Source of the DNA: Rhodospirillales bacterium
GTDB taxonomy: Bacteria > Pseudomonadota > Alphaproteobacteria > Micavibrionales > UBA2020
Reading direction: 5' to 3'
DNA length: 27,339 nucleotides
Assembly: GCA_023266795.1 (NCBI GenBank)
Contig: JAHFPI010000002.1
Span: forward strand, 1-27,339
A program made the position numbers and the translations under genes. Numbering within the stretch: the first letter of the stretch is position 1; each line of letters opens with the position of its first letter. The notes below the pieces were generated by a model, which had not been told where the DNA came from, searched no databases, and saw nothing but the letters and a program-made list of their open reading frames with translations. This document shows positions 15,922 through 25,331 of this stretch, one piece after another.

Positions 15922-16395
15922 CTACACGCGCTCTCTCCATGCCCCGTAAGGGATCATGGTGACAAGGCGTGAATTTTCAGAATCTTTAATAAAATCGATA
16001 TTAATTTCCAGCAGGTCTTTGGGCAAAAGCCCTCCCAGCCTGTCCGGCCACTCGACCAGCGACACGCCGGAGCGCCGCGCTTCGTCCCAGCCTAATTCCA
16101 GAATATCCATTTCCTTTTCTTCCAGCCGGTAAAGATCGAAGTGCCAGATGGATATTTGCGGCAAATCATAGACCTGCACCAGCGTAAAGGTCGGGCTGGG
16201 CACCTCTCCGGCATCCGGCGACAGCGTATGGATAAGCGCGCGGGCAAAGGCGCTCTTGCCGGCGCCGAGATCGCCCCGCAGCGCCACCACGTCGCCGGTT
16301 TTGAGCAGCGGCGCGATGCGGGCGGCGAAAGCGGCCAGCGCTGTTTCATCCTTAATAATCAGTGTCCGGCCTGTCCTGTTTCTGTTATCCTGCAT
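15922..16395 (-). CDS. tsaE: tRNA t6A synthesis ATPase TsaE
   Basis: A P-loop ATPase of the TsaBDE complex that makes N6-threonylcarbamoyladenosine at position 37 of ANN-decoding tRNAs. The 157-residue protein has Walker A GDLGAGKSAFAR (41-52), the family motif EVPSPTFTLVQVY, HFDLYRL, and the EWPDRLG motif. The C-terminal end (MIPYGAWRERV) runs up to the edge of repeat copy 2. The start codon is 25 bp from the divergent ferredoxin-NADP reductase start, so the two promoters must overlap each other or the opposite gene. Confidence 0.93.
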   Translation of the reverse strand: MQDNRNRTGRTLIIKDETALAAFAARIAPLLKTGDVVALRGDLGAGKSAFARALIHTLSPDAGEVPSPTFTLVQVYDLPQISIWHFDLYRLEEKEMDILELGWDEARRSGVSLVEWPDRLGGLLPKDLLEINIDFIKDSENSRLVTMIPYGAWRERV

Positions 16396-16420
16396 CCCAT
16401 CCAGAATAATAGGGATTCAT

Positions 16421-17434
16421 ATGCCGGAAAAGCACTATTCAACGGATGTGGTAATTATTGGCGCGGGCCCGGCGGGGCTGTTCGCGGTGTTCGAGTGCGG
16501 CATGCTCAAAATGAAGTGCCACGTCATCGACAGCCTCGAGCAGGTCGGCGGCCAGTGCACCGCGCTGTATCCGGAGAAGCCGATCTATGACATCCCGGGC
16601 TATCCGGTCATTCTGGCCGGCACCCTGATCGAGCGGCTGGAGGAACAGGCGAAGCCGTTCCATCCCGTTTATCATCTCAACCAGAAAGTCACCGCCCTGA
16701 TCCGCGAGGCCGGTGGCCGCTATAAAGTGACCACGGCGGCGGGTACGGTCATTCTTTGCACGGCGGTGGTGATTGCCGGCGGCGCGGGCGCCTTCGGGCC
16801 CAACCGCCCGCCGCTGGACAATCTGTCGCAATACGAAGGCAAATCTGTTTTCTACATGGTCAAGCGCCGGGATGATTTTGCCGGAAAGACGCTGGTGATC
16901 GCCGGCGGCGGCGACAGCGCGGTGGACTGGGCGATTTCGCTTGCCGAGATAGCGAAGAAAATTTATTTCGTGCACCGCCGCGACAAGTTCCGCGCCGCGC
17001 CTGAATCGGTCGACAAACTGCACGCGCTCGCCAAAGCCGGAAAGATCGAGATGGTCATTCCCTACCAGCTGCACGGGCTGACCGGCAGTAACGGCATTCT
17101 GACGGCGGTGGAACTGGCAGACCTTGATGGCCATAAAAAAACGGTCGCTGCCGATGTGCTGCTGCCCTTCTTCGGCATTACGCCGCAGCTGGGCGCGCTG
17201 GCCGATCTGGGCATTAAAATCGACAGCCATCATATTTCCGTCGATCCGGCGACGCAGCAGACGAATCTCGCCGGCGTGTTCGCCATCGGCGATATTGCCG
17301 CCTATCCAAACAAGCTCAAACTGATCCTGACCGGATTTTCCGAGGCCGCGATGGCCGCCCGCGCCGTCCATCCCCTTGTTTTCCCGGGGCAGGAGCTGCA
17401 TTTTGTCTATTCAACCACACAAGGAGTGCCTTAA
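16421..17434 (+). CDS. Ferredoxin-NADP+ reductase, thioredoxin-reductase-like type
   Basis: A cytosolic FAD enzyme exchanging electrons between NADP(H) and ferredoxin/flavodoxin. The 337-residue protein has an N-terminal FAD motif (VVIIGAGPAG, G14/G16/G19), VGGQCTALYPEKPIYDIPG, an NADPH motif (IAGGGDSAVDWA, about 159-170) and the closing FAD motif FAIGDIAAYPNKLKLILTGFSEAA. It lacks the CxxC of thioredoxin reductase, which together with YPEKPIYDIPG marks the YumC-type FNR. GATTC (16414-16418), a GANTC site, lies just before the ATG. The gene runs directly into nfu. Confidence 0.9.
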   Translation: MPEKHYSTDVVIIGAGPAGLFAVFECGMLKMKCHVIDSLEQVGGQCTALYPEKPIYDIPGYPVILAGTLIERLEEQAKPFHPVYHLNQKVTALIREAGGRYKVTTAAGTVILCTAVVIAGGAGAFGPNRPPLDNLSQYEGKSVFYMVKRRDDFAGKTLVIAGGGDSAVDWAISLAEIAKKIYFVHRRDKFRAAPESVDKLHALAKAGKIEMVIPYQLHGLTGSNGILTAVELADLDGHKKTVAADVLLPFFGITPQLGALADLGIKIDSHHISVDPATQQTNLAGVFAIGDIAAYPNKLKLILTGFSEAAMAARAVHPLVFPGQELHFVYSTTQGVP

Positions 17435-17998
17435 ATGTTTATCCAGACCGAACAAACCCCCAATCCCGCCAGCCTCAAATTCCTCCCCGGCTGCGAAGTC
17501 ATGCTGCGCGGCACGGCGGAATTCAAGAACGCGGCGGCGGCAAAAGTCTCGCCGCTGGCCGAGCGCCTGTTTAAAATTCCCGGCGTCACCGGCGTGTTTC
17601 TCGCCCCCGATTTCGTCACCGTCACCAAGTCCAGCGCCGTGGAGTGGTCGCCCCTGCGGCCGCTGATTCTGGGCGCGATCATGGAGCATTTCACCACTGG
17701 CCAGAAAGTCATGCTCGACGAGGATTCGGTACACGGCGCGCCGGTTTCCTCCGCTGCCGCCGGTGATAGCGACGTCGTCAAACAGATCAAGGAACTGCTC
17801 GACACCCGCATCCGTCCGGCCGTGGCGCAGGACGGCGGCGATATTGTGTTTTCGTCATTCGAAGGCGGCGTCGTTTATCTGCACATGCGCGGCGCCTGCG
17901 CCGGCTGCCCCAGCTCCACCGCCACGCTGAAAAGCGGCATCGAGAACATGCTCAAGCACTTCATCCCCGAAGTCGAGGAAGTGCGGGCGGTGAATTAA
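17435..17998 (+). CDS. Nfu-type Fe-S cluster scaffold/carrier
   Basis: A carrier that receives [4Fe-4S] clusters and passes them to target enzymes. The 187-residue protein has the Nfu N-terminal domain (MFIQTEQTPNPASLKFLPG; GVFLAPDFVTVTK) and a C-terminal NifU-like domain (IRPAVAQDGGDIVF; GACAGCPSST) whose Cys155 and Cys158 form the cluster site. This is the Nfu1-like layout standard in alphaproteobacteria and mitochondria. The ATG directly abuts the reductase stop, with AAGGAG 8 bp upstream. The addB ATG follows 2 bp after its stop. Confidence 0.93.
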   Translation: MFIQTEQTPNPASLKFLPGCEVMLRGTAEFKNAAAAKVSPLAERLFKIPGVTGVFLAPDFVTVTKSSAVEWSPLRPLILGAIMEHFTTGQKVMLDEDSVHGAPVSSAAAGDSDVVKQIKELLDTRIRPAVAQDGGDIVFSSFEGGVVYLHMRGACAGCPSSTATLKSGIENMLKHFIPEVEEVRAVN

Positions 17999-18000
17999 GG

Positions 18001-20985
18001 ATGACAGACCCCGCCGTTTACAACATCGCCGCAGGATATTCCTTCGCCGATGCGCTGGCGGCGGGGATACTGGAACGGACGGCAACGGATCCGCTGCTGC
18101 TCACCGATTACACGATTTTACTGCCCAGCCGCCGCGCCTGCCGCACCCTGCGCGAGGCTTTCCTGCGTCTGTCAGGGGGCAAGGCCATCCTGCTGCCGGT
18201 GATGCACCCGATCGGCGATGTCGATGCGGATGAAATGGCGATGTTCCTGGCGGCGGAGGATGATGTCGCGGAAAGCATCGACATTCCGCCCGCCGTTTCC
18301 CGCCTTGAGCGCCAACTCTTGCTGGCGCAGGCGATACAGAAAGCTGGCATGGCGCAATCTTTCGATCAGGCCGTGGCGCTGGCCCTGGAGCTGGGGCATT
18401 TTCTCGACGAAGTGCAGACCGAGCGTCTCGGCTTTGACGGCTTGGCGAAACTGGTGCCCGCCGAATTCGCCGGGCACTGGCAGAAGACCCTCGAATTCCT
18501 CAAAATTCTCACCGAGCACTGGCCGGAAATTTTAAAGGAGCGCGGGGTGATCGATTTCGCCGCGCGGCGCAACCTGCTGCTCGAAGCGCAGATCAGCGCG
18601 TGGCAGAAGCACCCGCCGCAAAAACCGGTGATTGCCGCCGGCTCGACCGGCACCGTTCCGGCGGCGGCGGAACTGCTGGCGCTGGTCTCCCGCCTGCCGC
18701 AGGGGATGCTGGTATTGCCGGGGCTGGATGCAGAAATGGATGCGGCCAGCTGGGACAAGCTGGGCGAGGACCATCCGCAGTTCAACCTGAAAAAATTATT
18801 GCAGCGGGTGGGGATCGAACGCGATGCCGTGCAGGCGTGGGAGCTGAAAAAACCTCCTGTTATCAACCGCCAGCGCGTGCGTTTGATGTCGGAGGCGATG
18901 CGCCCCGCCGACACCACCGAGAACTGGCGCAAGCTGACCACCGCCGACATTTCCGCGCCCGCGCTGGAAGGCTTCATGCGGATTGACTGCGACACGCCGC
19001 AGGAGGAAGCAGATGTGATCGCTTTCGCTATGCGCGAGACGCTGGAGACTCCCGGCAAAACCTGCGCGCTGATTACGCCGGACCGCCGTCTGGCGCGGCG
19101 CGTGTCCTTGAGCCTGCGCCGCTGGGGCATTGCGATTGACGATTCCGGCGGGCAGCCGCTGACCGAGCTTGCCGTCGGCACATGGCTGATGCTGACGGCG
19201 GAGATGGCCGAGGAGGCGCTGGCGCCTGTCACGCTGCTGTCGTTCCTGAAACATCCGTTTCTGGCGGCGGGGATGCCGCCGCAGGAATTGCGCGGCATGG
19301 TTTATGCGCTCGACCAGCTGGCGCTGCGCGGCCCGCGTCCCTCGCGCGGCTTTCAGGGGCTGCGCGACGCGATAGGCGCTCTCAAATCAAATCAAAAACC
19401 GCTGCTGCAATGGCTGGACAAGCTGGAAGAACGAATGCAGGAATTCGTCGGGATGATGACGGCGGCGGAAAAAACGCCCTTCGCCGCCCTGCTGGCCTGC
19501 CATATCCGCATGGCTGAATCCCTCGCAGCGACCGCCGAAATTCCCGGCGCGGCGCGTCTGTGGCAGGGCGAGGCGGGAGAGACCGCCGGTGAATTCCTCA
19601 ACAGCCTGCTCCAGTCCGCGCGCGACGTGCCGCCGCTGTCGCCGGAGCATTATGTGTCTTTGCTCGGCACGCTGCTGAAAACCCTGACGGTGCGCCCGCG
19701 CTACGGCGCCCATCCGCGTCTGGGCATTCTCGGGCAGATCGAGGCGCGGCTCTATTGCGCCGATATGGTGATTTTGGGTGGGCTGAACGAAGGAACATGG
19801 CCGGACCTGCCGGCGCACGACCCGTGGATGTCGCGCCCGATGCGCAAACAATTCGGCCTGCCGTCACCGGAGAAAAGCATCAGCCTTTCGGCGCATGATT
19901 TCGTGCAGGCGGGCAGCGCGCCGGAAGTGATGCTCACCCGCGCCCGCAAGGTGGACGGCACGCCGACGGTGCCCGCGCGCTGGCTGCTGCGCCTGGAGAC
20001 GGTTTTGAAGGCGGTCGGGCTGGAATGGCCGGAAGCGCCCGCGCTGCAATACCGCCAGTGGGTGCGCGATCTGGACACGCCGCCGGACGTCACGCCCATT
20101 TCCCGCCCCGCGCCGGTGCCGCCGGTTGAAGCGCGTCCGCGCCAGTTGTCGGTGACGCAGATCGAAAGCTGGATGCGAGATCCGTACCAGATTTACGCGA
20201 AACATGTGCTGGGCCTCCGGGCGCTCGATCCGGTGGATGCCGATCCCGGCGGGGCGGAGCGCGGCACGTTCATCCACGCCGCGCTGGAAAAATTCATCGC
20301 CGCCTATCCCAAAAAGCTGCCGGACGACGCCGTGGAGCAGTTGCTGGATTTCGGGCGGGCGGCGCTGACGGAAATGCGCATCCCGCAGGAGGTCGAGGCT
20401 TTCTGGTGGCCGCGCTTCGAGAAAATCGCCGGCCAGTTCATCCGGCAGGAGCGCGACTGGCGCGAGGAGGCCAGCCCCTACCTGACCGAAACGTCAGGCC
20501 GCTGGCAGTTCGAAACGGCGGGCGGGCCGTTTGTCCTCACCGGCAAGGCCGACCGCATCGATAAAATGCGCGACGGCAGTTACGCGATCATCGATTACAA
20601 ATCCGGCTTCACGCCGGAGAATGGCGCCGTCAAAGCCGGCCTGTCGCCGCAGCTGCCGCTGGAAGCGCTGATGCTGGAGCAGGGCGGGTTCGAAAAAATT
20701 CCCGCCGGAAAAGTCAGCGCGCTGGTGTACTGGAAGGTCACCGGCGGCGGGCAGAAGCCGGTCGAGAAAAAAGCCGTGACGCCGAAGGATTACAGCGTCG
20801 CGCAGATGGTGACGGATGCGGAGTCCGGATTAAAAGCGCTGGTGGCGCAGTTCGACGATCCCCTGACGCCGTACCTCAGCCAGCCCCGCGCCGATGCCCG
20901 TCCGGCCTTTTCGGATTACGAACATCTGGCGCGCATCAAGGAATGGGGCGTCTCGGGCGATGACGGGGAGGAAGAGGCGGCATGA
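18001..20985 (+). CDS. addB: Double-strand break repair subunit AddB
   Basis: The AddB subunit of the AddAB helicase-nuclease that resects DNA ends for RecA loading. The 994-residue protein has a degenerate helicase-like N-terminus (TILLPSRRACRTLREAF) of the alphaproteobacterial AddB type. Mid-protein features are LGILGQIEARLYCADMVILGGLNEGTWPD and SVTQIESWMRDPYQIYAKHVLGL. The C-terminal RecB-like nuclease has GTFIHAALEKF, then FVLTGKADRI and AIIDYKSG, giving the D...DxK catalytic set. The nuclease region has no Cys, so the Fe-S cluster of Firmicutes AddB is absent. The stop overlaps the addA ATG (ATGA). Confidence 0.94.
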   Translation: MTDPAVYNIAAGYSFADALAAGILERTATDPLLLTDYTILLPSRRACRTLREAFLRLSGGKAILLPVMHPIGDVDADEMAMFLAAEDDVAESIDIPPAVSRLERQLLLAQAIQKAGMAQSFDQAVALALELGHFLDEVQTERLGFDGLAKLVPAEFAGHWQKTLEFLKILTEHWPEILKERGVIDFAARRNLLLEAQISAWQKHPPQKPVIAAGSTGTVPAAAELLALVSRLPQGMLVLPGLDAEMDAASWDKLGEDHPQFNLKKLLQRVGIERDAVQAWELKKPPVINRQRVRLMSEAMRPADTTENWRKLTTADISAPALEGFMRIDCDTPQEEADVIAFAMRETLETPGKTCALITPDRRLARRVSLSLRRWGIAIDDSGGQPLTELAVGTWLMLTAEMAEEALAPVTLLSFLKHPFLAAGMPPQELRGMVYALDQLALRGPRPSRGFQGLRDAIGALKSNQKPLLQWLDKLEERMQEFVGMMTAAEKTPFAALLACHIRMAESLAATAEIPGAARLWQGEAGETAGEFLNSLLQSARDVPPLSPEHYVSLLGTLLKTLTVRPRYGAHPRLGILGQIEARLYCADMVILGGLNEGTWPDLPAHDPWMSRPMRKQFGLPSPEKSISLSAHDFVQAGSAPEVMLTRARKVDGTPTVPARWLLRLETVLKAVGLEWPEAPALQYRQWVRDLDTPPDVTPISRPAPVPPVEARPRQLSVTQIESWMRDPYQIYAKHVLGLRALDPVDADPGGAERGTFIHAALEKFIAAYPKKLPDDAVEQLLDFGRAALTEMRIPQEVEAFWWPRFEKIAGQFIRQERDWREEASPYLTETSGRWQFETAGGPFVLTGKADRIDKMRDGSYAIIDYKSGFTPENGAVKAGLSPQLPLEALMLEQGGFEKIPAGKVSALVYWKVTGGGQKPVEKKAVTPKDYSVAQMVTDAESGLKALVAQFDDPLTPYLSQPRADARPAFSDYEHLARIKEWGVSGDDGEEEAA

Positions 20986-23900
20986 CCGAACCTGCCCTCA
21001 AAAAACCGTTTGAAAAAAATGACGCCGGGCTGAAACAGGCCGAAGCCTCCGATCCGCTGCGCAGCGTCTGGGTCGGCGCGTCCGCCGGCACCGGCAAGAC
21101 GAAAGTGCTGATCGACCGCGTGCTGCGCCTGATGCTGCCGCGCGCGGGGTTGCCGAGGGAGAGCGCGACCCTGCCCGGCAAAGTGCTGTGCCTGACCTTC
21201 ACCAAGACGGCGGCGGCGGAAATGTCCAACCGGATTTACGAGCGTCTCAGCGGCTGGTCGGTCAAGAGCGACGCGGAGCTGCAAAAGGAATTGCAGGAGC
21301 TGATCGGCGTCCCGCCGTCGGCGGAAATCCAGGAAGAGGCGCGGCGGCTGTTCGCGCGGGTGCTGGACACGCCGGGCGGCCTGAAAATCATGACGCTGCA
21401 TTCCTTCTGCCAGTCGGTGCTGAAGCGTTTCCCCATCGAGGCGGGGCTGCCGCCGCATTTCGAGCTGATGGACGAACAGAGCGCCATCGAATACCTGACC
21501 AAATGCCTGCACGGCATCATCGACGAGGCGCGGGAAAGCCCCGATTCCGTGCTGTCGCAGTCGTTCAACCAGCTGGCGCTGCATCTCGATTCCACGGCGA
21601 TGTCGGAGCTGATGCAGCAGATCATGGCCAAGCGCAGCCTGCTCGGCGAAATCCTCAAGGCGCACGGCGACAGGGAAGGCCACGCGGAAAAAACCATCGC
21701 GGCGGTCTACCGCGACCTCCGGCTCGATGAAGGCATCACCGAGGAAGCCGTCCTCGCCCGCGCAGGCAGGCTCATCGATACCGAAGAATCTGAACTTAAA
21801 AAAGCCTTGCAAGCCCTGACGCAGGGCGGCAAGGGCGATAAGGAAGCCGCCGCCTGCATGCAGCCGTGGCTGGAGCAGAAAAACCGCCGTGCGGAACTGT
21901 TCGGTTTTTACTGTCAGGCCTATTTCACCGGCAAGGGCGAGATCTTCAAAAAACTTGCCACCAAGGCGGCCGTCGATATTTATCCGGATATCCTGTCCGT
22001 GATGCAGCGCGAGGCGGAGCGGCTGGAGATGATAAGGCAGGAGCTGCAGTCGGTGCGCCTCGCCGCGCTCAACGCCGCGTTGCTGACGGTGGGGTCGGCG
22101 ATGGTCGGGCATTATGCGCGTTACAAGAGATACCGCGACAAGCTGGATTTCGACGACCTGATTATCAAGGCCTGCGAACTGCTGGCGGAAGAGAATATGG
22201 TGCCGTGGGTGCTGTTCAAGCTGGACGAGGGGATCGACCACATCCTCGTCGACGAGGCGCAGGATACCAGCCGCAACCAGTGGCGGGTGATCGAGGCGCT
22301 GAGCGGGGAGTTTTTCGCGGGGCGCGGCTCGCGGGAGAACACGCTGCGGACGCTGTTCGTCGTCGGCGATGAAAAGCAGTCCATTTTCAGCTTTCAGGGC
22401 GCCGATCCTGCCGAGTTTTTCCGCATGCAGGAATTTTTCGGCGGCCGGGTGAACGAAGTGCAGGACGGCTGGGAGATTTTCCTCGAATATTCCTTCCGCT
22501 CGACACGCACCGTGCTGGAAGTGGTGGACAGCGTGTTTGTCAATCCGCAGGCGCGGCGCGGCGTGGCCGAGCGCGAGGTGCTGCACCGTCCGTTCCGCAC
22601 CGGACAGGCGGGGATTGTGGAACTGTGGCCGTTGATCAAGACGGCGGCGAAGGATAAGCCGCAGCCGTGGCAGCTGCCGGTGGACATCGACGGCGGGGAT
22701 AACGCCGCCAGCCGCCTTGCCGGAAAAATTGCCGACACCATCAAGGGCTGGATCGACAAAAAAGAAATGCTCGCCTCCCGCGCCCGCCCGATCCGCGCCG
22801 GCGACGTGCTGATACTGGTGCAGTCGCGCGGGGCGTTCGTCGAGCTGCTGATGCGGGCGCTGAAAAACCGTGATGTGCCGGTGGCGGGGGTCGACCGCAT
22901 GACGCTGACCGAAGAAATCGCGGTGATGGACCTGCTGGCGCTGGCGCAGTTCGCCCTGCTGCCGAAAGACGATTTAACCTTGGCCAGCCTGCTGAAATCG
23001 CCGCTGGTCGGCCTGACCGAGGAGGACGTCTACCGCCTGTGCTACCGGCGCGGCGGCACGCTCTGGGCGTCCATCCAGCAGGGGAATTCGCCGTTGGCCG
23101 CCTGGCTGCACAACTGGGTGGTGAAGGCCGGGTCGGTCACGCCCTATGCGTTTTTTGCCGAAGCGCTGAACACGGCCTGCTTCGCCGATCCGGCGGGTGG
23201 GCGGCGCGCCTTTTATGGCCGCCTCGGTTTTGACATTCAGGACGCACTGGACGAATTTCTCAACAGCTGCCTGCATTACGAGCAAAGCCACACGCCGTCG
23301 CTGCAGAAATTCATCGACTGGTTCTCGCGCGGCGAGGCGCAGATCAAGCGCGAGCAGGACGCGGGCAAGGCCGATCTGGTACGGATTATGACGGTGCACG
23401 GCGCCAAGGGGCTACAGGCGCCCATCGTGTTCCTGCCGGACACGGTCAAGAAGCTGCACGACCACAACAAGGCGCGGGCGCATCTGCTCTGGCCGGAGGA
23501 GGAAACGGGCGTGCCGCTGTGGTCGCCGCGTGCCGAGTTCGGTGCGCCGGTTTACAACGCGCGTCAGGCGGCGGCGCGCGAGCGGCAGGAGGAGGAATAC
23601 CGGCGGCTGCTGTACGTGGCACTGACCCGCGCCGAGGACAGGCTTTATGTCTGCGGTTATCACGGCGTGCGCAGCCCCAAGCCGGATTGCTGGTATAATC
23701 TTGTCTCTGGCGCTTTCCCTGCGGCAGCGGAAAAAGAAAATTTTATCGTCGGCGGGGAAATCCTGCAGGACGACGGCGGCGAGCCGCTGCTGCTCCGCCG
23801 CCGCGCGCATCCGCAGGAAGTTGCCGCAGAAAAAGAAAAGCTGCGGAAGGAAAAATCCGCCGCCGCGCGCGCGCCGCTGCCGGACTGGGTTTCCTTGACG

Positions 23901-24491
23901 TTGAAAGAAGAGCCGTCGCCGCCGCAGCCGCTCGCGCCGTCGCGTCCGGATGATAACGAACCGGCGATGAAAGGGCCGCTGGCGGAGACAGGCGACTGGA
24001 AATTCCGGCGCGGGATCATCGTGCACCAGATACTTGAAATCCTGCCGCAGCTGCCGGCGGAGAGATGGGAGAAAGCGCTGGCGCATTATCTGGCGCGGCC
24101 CCGCCTCGACATGCCGCCCGAGCAGCAGAAATCCTTCGCGGCGGAAATCCTGGCGGTGCTGCGCCATCCGGATTTCGCCGCTATTTTCGGCGCGGGGTCG
24201 CGGGCCGAAGTGCCGGTGGTGGGTTTTGCCGGACAGAAAATCCTCTCCGGCCAGATGGACCGGATTCTGGTGACGGACAGCGAGGTGCTGGTTATCGATT
24301 ACAAAACCAACCGCCCGCCGCCCGCCCGCGCCGCCGATGTGCCGGTTATTTATCTGAAGCAGATGGCGGCTTACCGGACGGTTATTCATAACATCTATCC
24401 GCAACATAATGTTAAATGTGCGTTGTTATGGACAGACGGCCCGCTTTTAATGCCGCTTTCCGAAAATATGCTTGACCCCTATGCACCGTAG
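20982..24491 (+). CDS. addA: Double-strand break repair helicase-nuclease AddA
   Basis: A UvrD/SF1A helicase with a C-terminal nuclease; the motor of AddAB. Motifs in the 1169-residue protein are Walker A GASAGTGKT (32-40), CLTFTKTAAAEMSNRI (motif Ia), TLHSFCQSVLKRFP, DEAQDTS at about 424, and VGDEKQSIFSFQGA (motif III). These are followed by EYSFRSTRTVLEVVD (motif IV), VHGAKGLQAPIVFLPDT (motif V) and LLYVALTRAEDRLYVCG (motif VI). The RecB-type nuclease is at about 1005-1160 (RGIIVHQILE; SGQMDRI; LVIDYKTNRP). The length is typical for alphaproteobacteria. It is coupled to addB by an ATGA overlap and followed by thioredoxin 1 after 48 bp. Confidence 0.96.
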   Translation: MTEPALKKPFEKNDAGLKQAEASDPLRSVWVGASAGTGKTKVLIDRVLRLMLPRAGLPRESATLPGKVLCLTFTKTAAAEMSNRIYERLSGWSVKSDAELQKELQELIGVPPSAEIQEEARRLFARVLDTPGGLKIMTLHSFCQSVLKRFPIEAGLPPHFELMDEQSAIEYLTKCLHGIIDEARESPDSVLSQSFNQLALHLDSTAMSELMQQIMAKRSLLGEILKAHGDREGHAEKTIAAVYRDLRLDEGITEEAVLARAGRLIDTEESELKKALQALTQGGKGDKEAAACMQPWLEQKNRRAELFGFYCQAYFTGKGEIFKKLATKAAVDIYPDILSVMQREAERLEMIRQELQSVRLAALNAALLTVGSAMVGHYARYKRYRDKLDFDDLIIKACELLAEENMVPWVLFKLDEGIDHILVDEAQDTSRNQWRVIEALSGEFFAGRGSRENTLRTLFVVGDEKQSIFSFQGADPAEFFRMQEFFGGRVNEVQDGWEIFLEYSFRSTRTVLEVVDSVFVNPQARRGVAEREVLHRPFRTGQAGIVELWPLIKTAAKDKPQPWQLPVDIDGGDNAASRLAGKIADTIKGWIDKKEMLASRARPIRAGDVLILVQSRGAFVELLMRALKNRDVPVAGVDRMTLTEEIAVMDLLALAQFALLPKDDLTLASLLKSPLVGLTEEDVYRLCYRRGGTLWASIQQGNSPLAAWLHNWVVKAGSVTPYAFFAEALNTACFADPAGGRRAFYGRLGFDIQDALDEFLNSCLHYEQSHTPSLQKFIDWFSRGEAQIKREQDAGKADLVRIMTVHGAKGLQAPIVFLPDTVKKLHDHNKARAHLLWPEEETGVPLWSPRAEFGAPVYNARQAAARERQEEEYRRLLYVALTRAEDRLYVCGYHGVRSPKPDCWYNLVSGAFPAAAEKENFIVGGEILQDDGGEPLLLRRRAHPQEVAAEKEKLRKEKSAAARAPLPDWVSLTLKEEPSPPQPLAPSRPDDNEPAMKGPLAETGDWKFRRGIIVHQILEILPQLPAERWEKALAHYLARPRLDMPPEQQKSFAAEILAVLRHPDFAAIFGAGSRAEVPVVGFAGQKILSGQMDRILVTDSEVLVIDYKTNRPPPARAADVPVIYLKQMAAYRTVIHNIYPQHNVKCALLWTDGPLLMPLSENMLDPYAP

Positions 24492-24539
24492 TTTTAGGGT
24501 GACTCCTGTCCCGCAAAACCCCGTTGAAAGGAAAATAAA

Positions 24540-24929
24540 ATGACAGCTCCCCTGCCGCCAAGCATCACGCACGTGACCAAAGAAAATTTCGTAGAGGAAG
24601 TTATGAACTCCGACAAACTGGTCCTGATTGATTTTTATGCCGACTGGTGCGGCCCGTGCAAATCCATGGCGCCGACGCTCGAGCAATTCGCCGCAGAAAA
24701 TCCTGACGTGAAAGTTGTCAAAATCAACATCGATAAAAGCCCGGAACTGATGCAGGCTTTCGGCGTGCGCAGCATCCCGACGCTGGTGACGATCAAGGAC
24801 GGCAAGGGCCTTGCCGGCTCCGTCGGCGCAGTGCCGAAGAGCAAAATCGAAGAGCTCATCAGGGTATCCCTGCAAAAGCTTGCGATTACACCGGCGCCGA
24901 AGCAGTCGCCGCAACCCCCGACACCATAA
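24540..24929 (+). CDS. trxA: Thioredoxin 1, with a proline-rich C-terminal tail
   Basis: A cytosolic disulfide reductase. The 129-residue protein has the active site WCGPCK (36-41), the cis-Pro loop in RSIPTL, and a complete thioredoxin fold. A non-conserved tail of about 20 residues is rich in Pro, Ala and Gln (ITPAPKQSPQPPTP). A thioredoxin gene directly after addA is a recurrent arrangement in alphaproteobacteria, supporting its place in this operon. GAAAGGAAAA precedes the ATG. A GACTC site (24501-24505) lies in the 48-bp gap, where a secondary promoter could exist. Confidence 0.92.
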   Translation: MTAPLPPSITHVTKENFVEEVMNSDKLVLIDFYADWCGPCKSMAPTLEQFAAENPDVKVVKINIDKSPELMQAFGVRSIPTLVTIKDGKGLAGSVGAVPKSKIEELIRVSLQKLAITPAPKQSPQPPTP

Positions 24930-24947
24930 CAATAACGGAGGCACCCG

Positions 24948-25268
24948 ATGGGCGCTCAACACGTCACCGATACCGATTTTGAAAAAGAGGTCCTGAAAGC
25001 GACCGGCCCCGTGCTGGTGGATTTCTGGGCGGAATGGTGCGGCCCCTGCCGCTCCCTGACGCCCAGCATCGACGCGCTGGCCGCCGAAAAGGGCACGCTG
25101 ATCAAAGTGGTCAAGATGAACGTCGATGAAAGCCCGGAAGCGCCGTCCAAATACGGTGTCCGCTCCATTCCGGCGCTGTACATCTTCAAAAACGGCGCAG
25201 TGGTGGCGCAAACCGTCGGCGCGCTGCAGAAGTCGGAACTCTTCAAATGGGTGGAAGGCTCTCTCTAG
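24948..25268 (+). CDS. Thioredoxin 2, canonical length
   Basis: A 106-residue thioredoxin with active site WCGPCR (30-35) and cis-Pro loop RSIPAL. It is close to the E. coli TrxA length and lacks the tail of its neighbour. It begins 18 bp after thioredoxin 1 with a strong ribosome binding site (CGGAGG). The two share the fold but differ widely outside the motifs, so they are old paralogues rather than a fresh duplication. The operon ends here at a strong hairpin terminator. Confidence 0.92.
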   Translation: MGAQHVTDTDFEKEVLKATGPVLVDFWAEWCGPCRSLTPSIDALAAEKGTLIKVVKMNVDESPEAPSKYGVRSIPALYIFKNGAVVAQTVGALQKSELFKWVEGSL

Positions 25269-25288
25269 CCCTTTCCCCGCACCGATTG

Positions 25289-25323
25289 AAAAAGCCCTTA
25301 CCTTCACTGGTAAGGGCTTTTTT
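25289..25323 (+). terminator. Strong rho-independent terminator after the thioredoxins
   Basis: AAAAGCCCTTACC and GGTAAGGGCTTTT pair perfectly around a 6-base loop (25303-25308). The stem is followed by more T residues, and A residues precede the stem, so it could also work on the other strand. It closes the operon from the ferredoxin reductase to thioredoxin 2. Confidence 0.92.
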
Positions 25324-25331
25324 CAAATCTT

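Noticed and set aside
16256..16420. Longer start for the ferredoxin reductase inside tsaE
   Set aside because: It would overlap the divergent tsaE coding region; the reductase family starts just before its FAD motif, as from ATG 16421.
17435..20985. Nfu as dedicated cluster donor for AddB
   Set aside because: The AddB nuclease region contains no Cys, so the Firmicutes-type Fe-S cluster cannot form; adjacency alone does not support it.
20916..22586. 556-codon open frame on the minus strand
   Set aside because: Antisense to addA, with the same compositional signature of a shadow frame and no recognisable domain.
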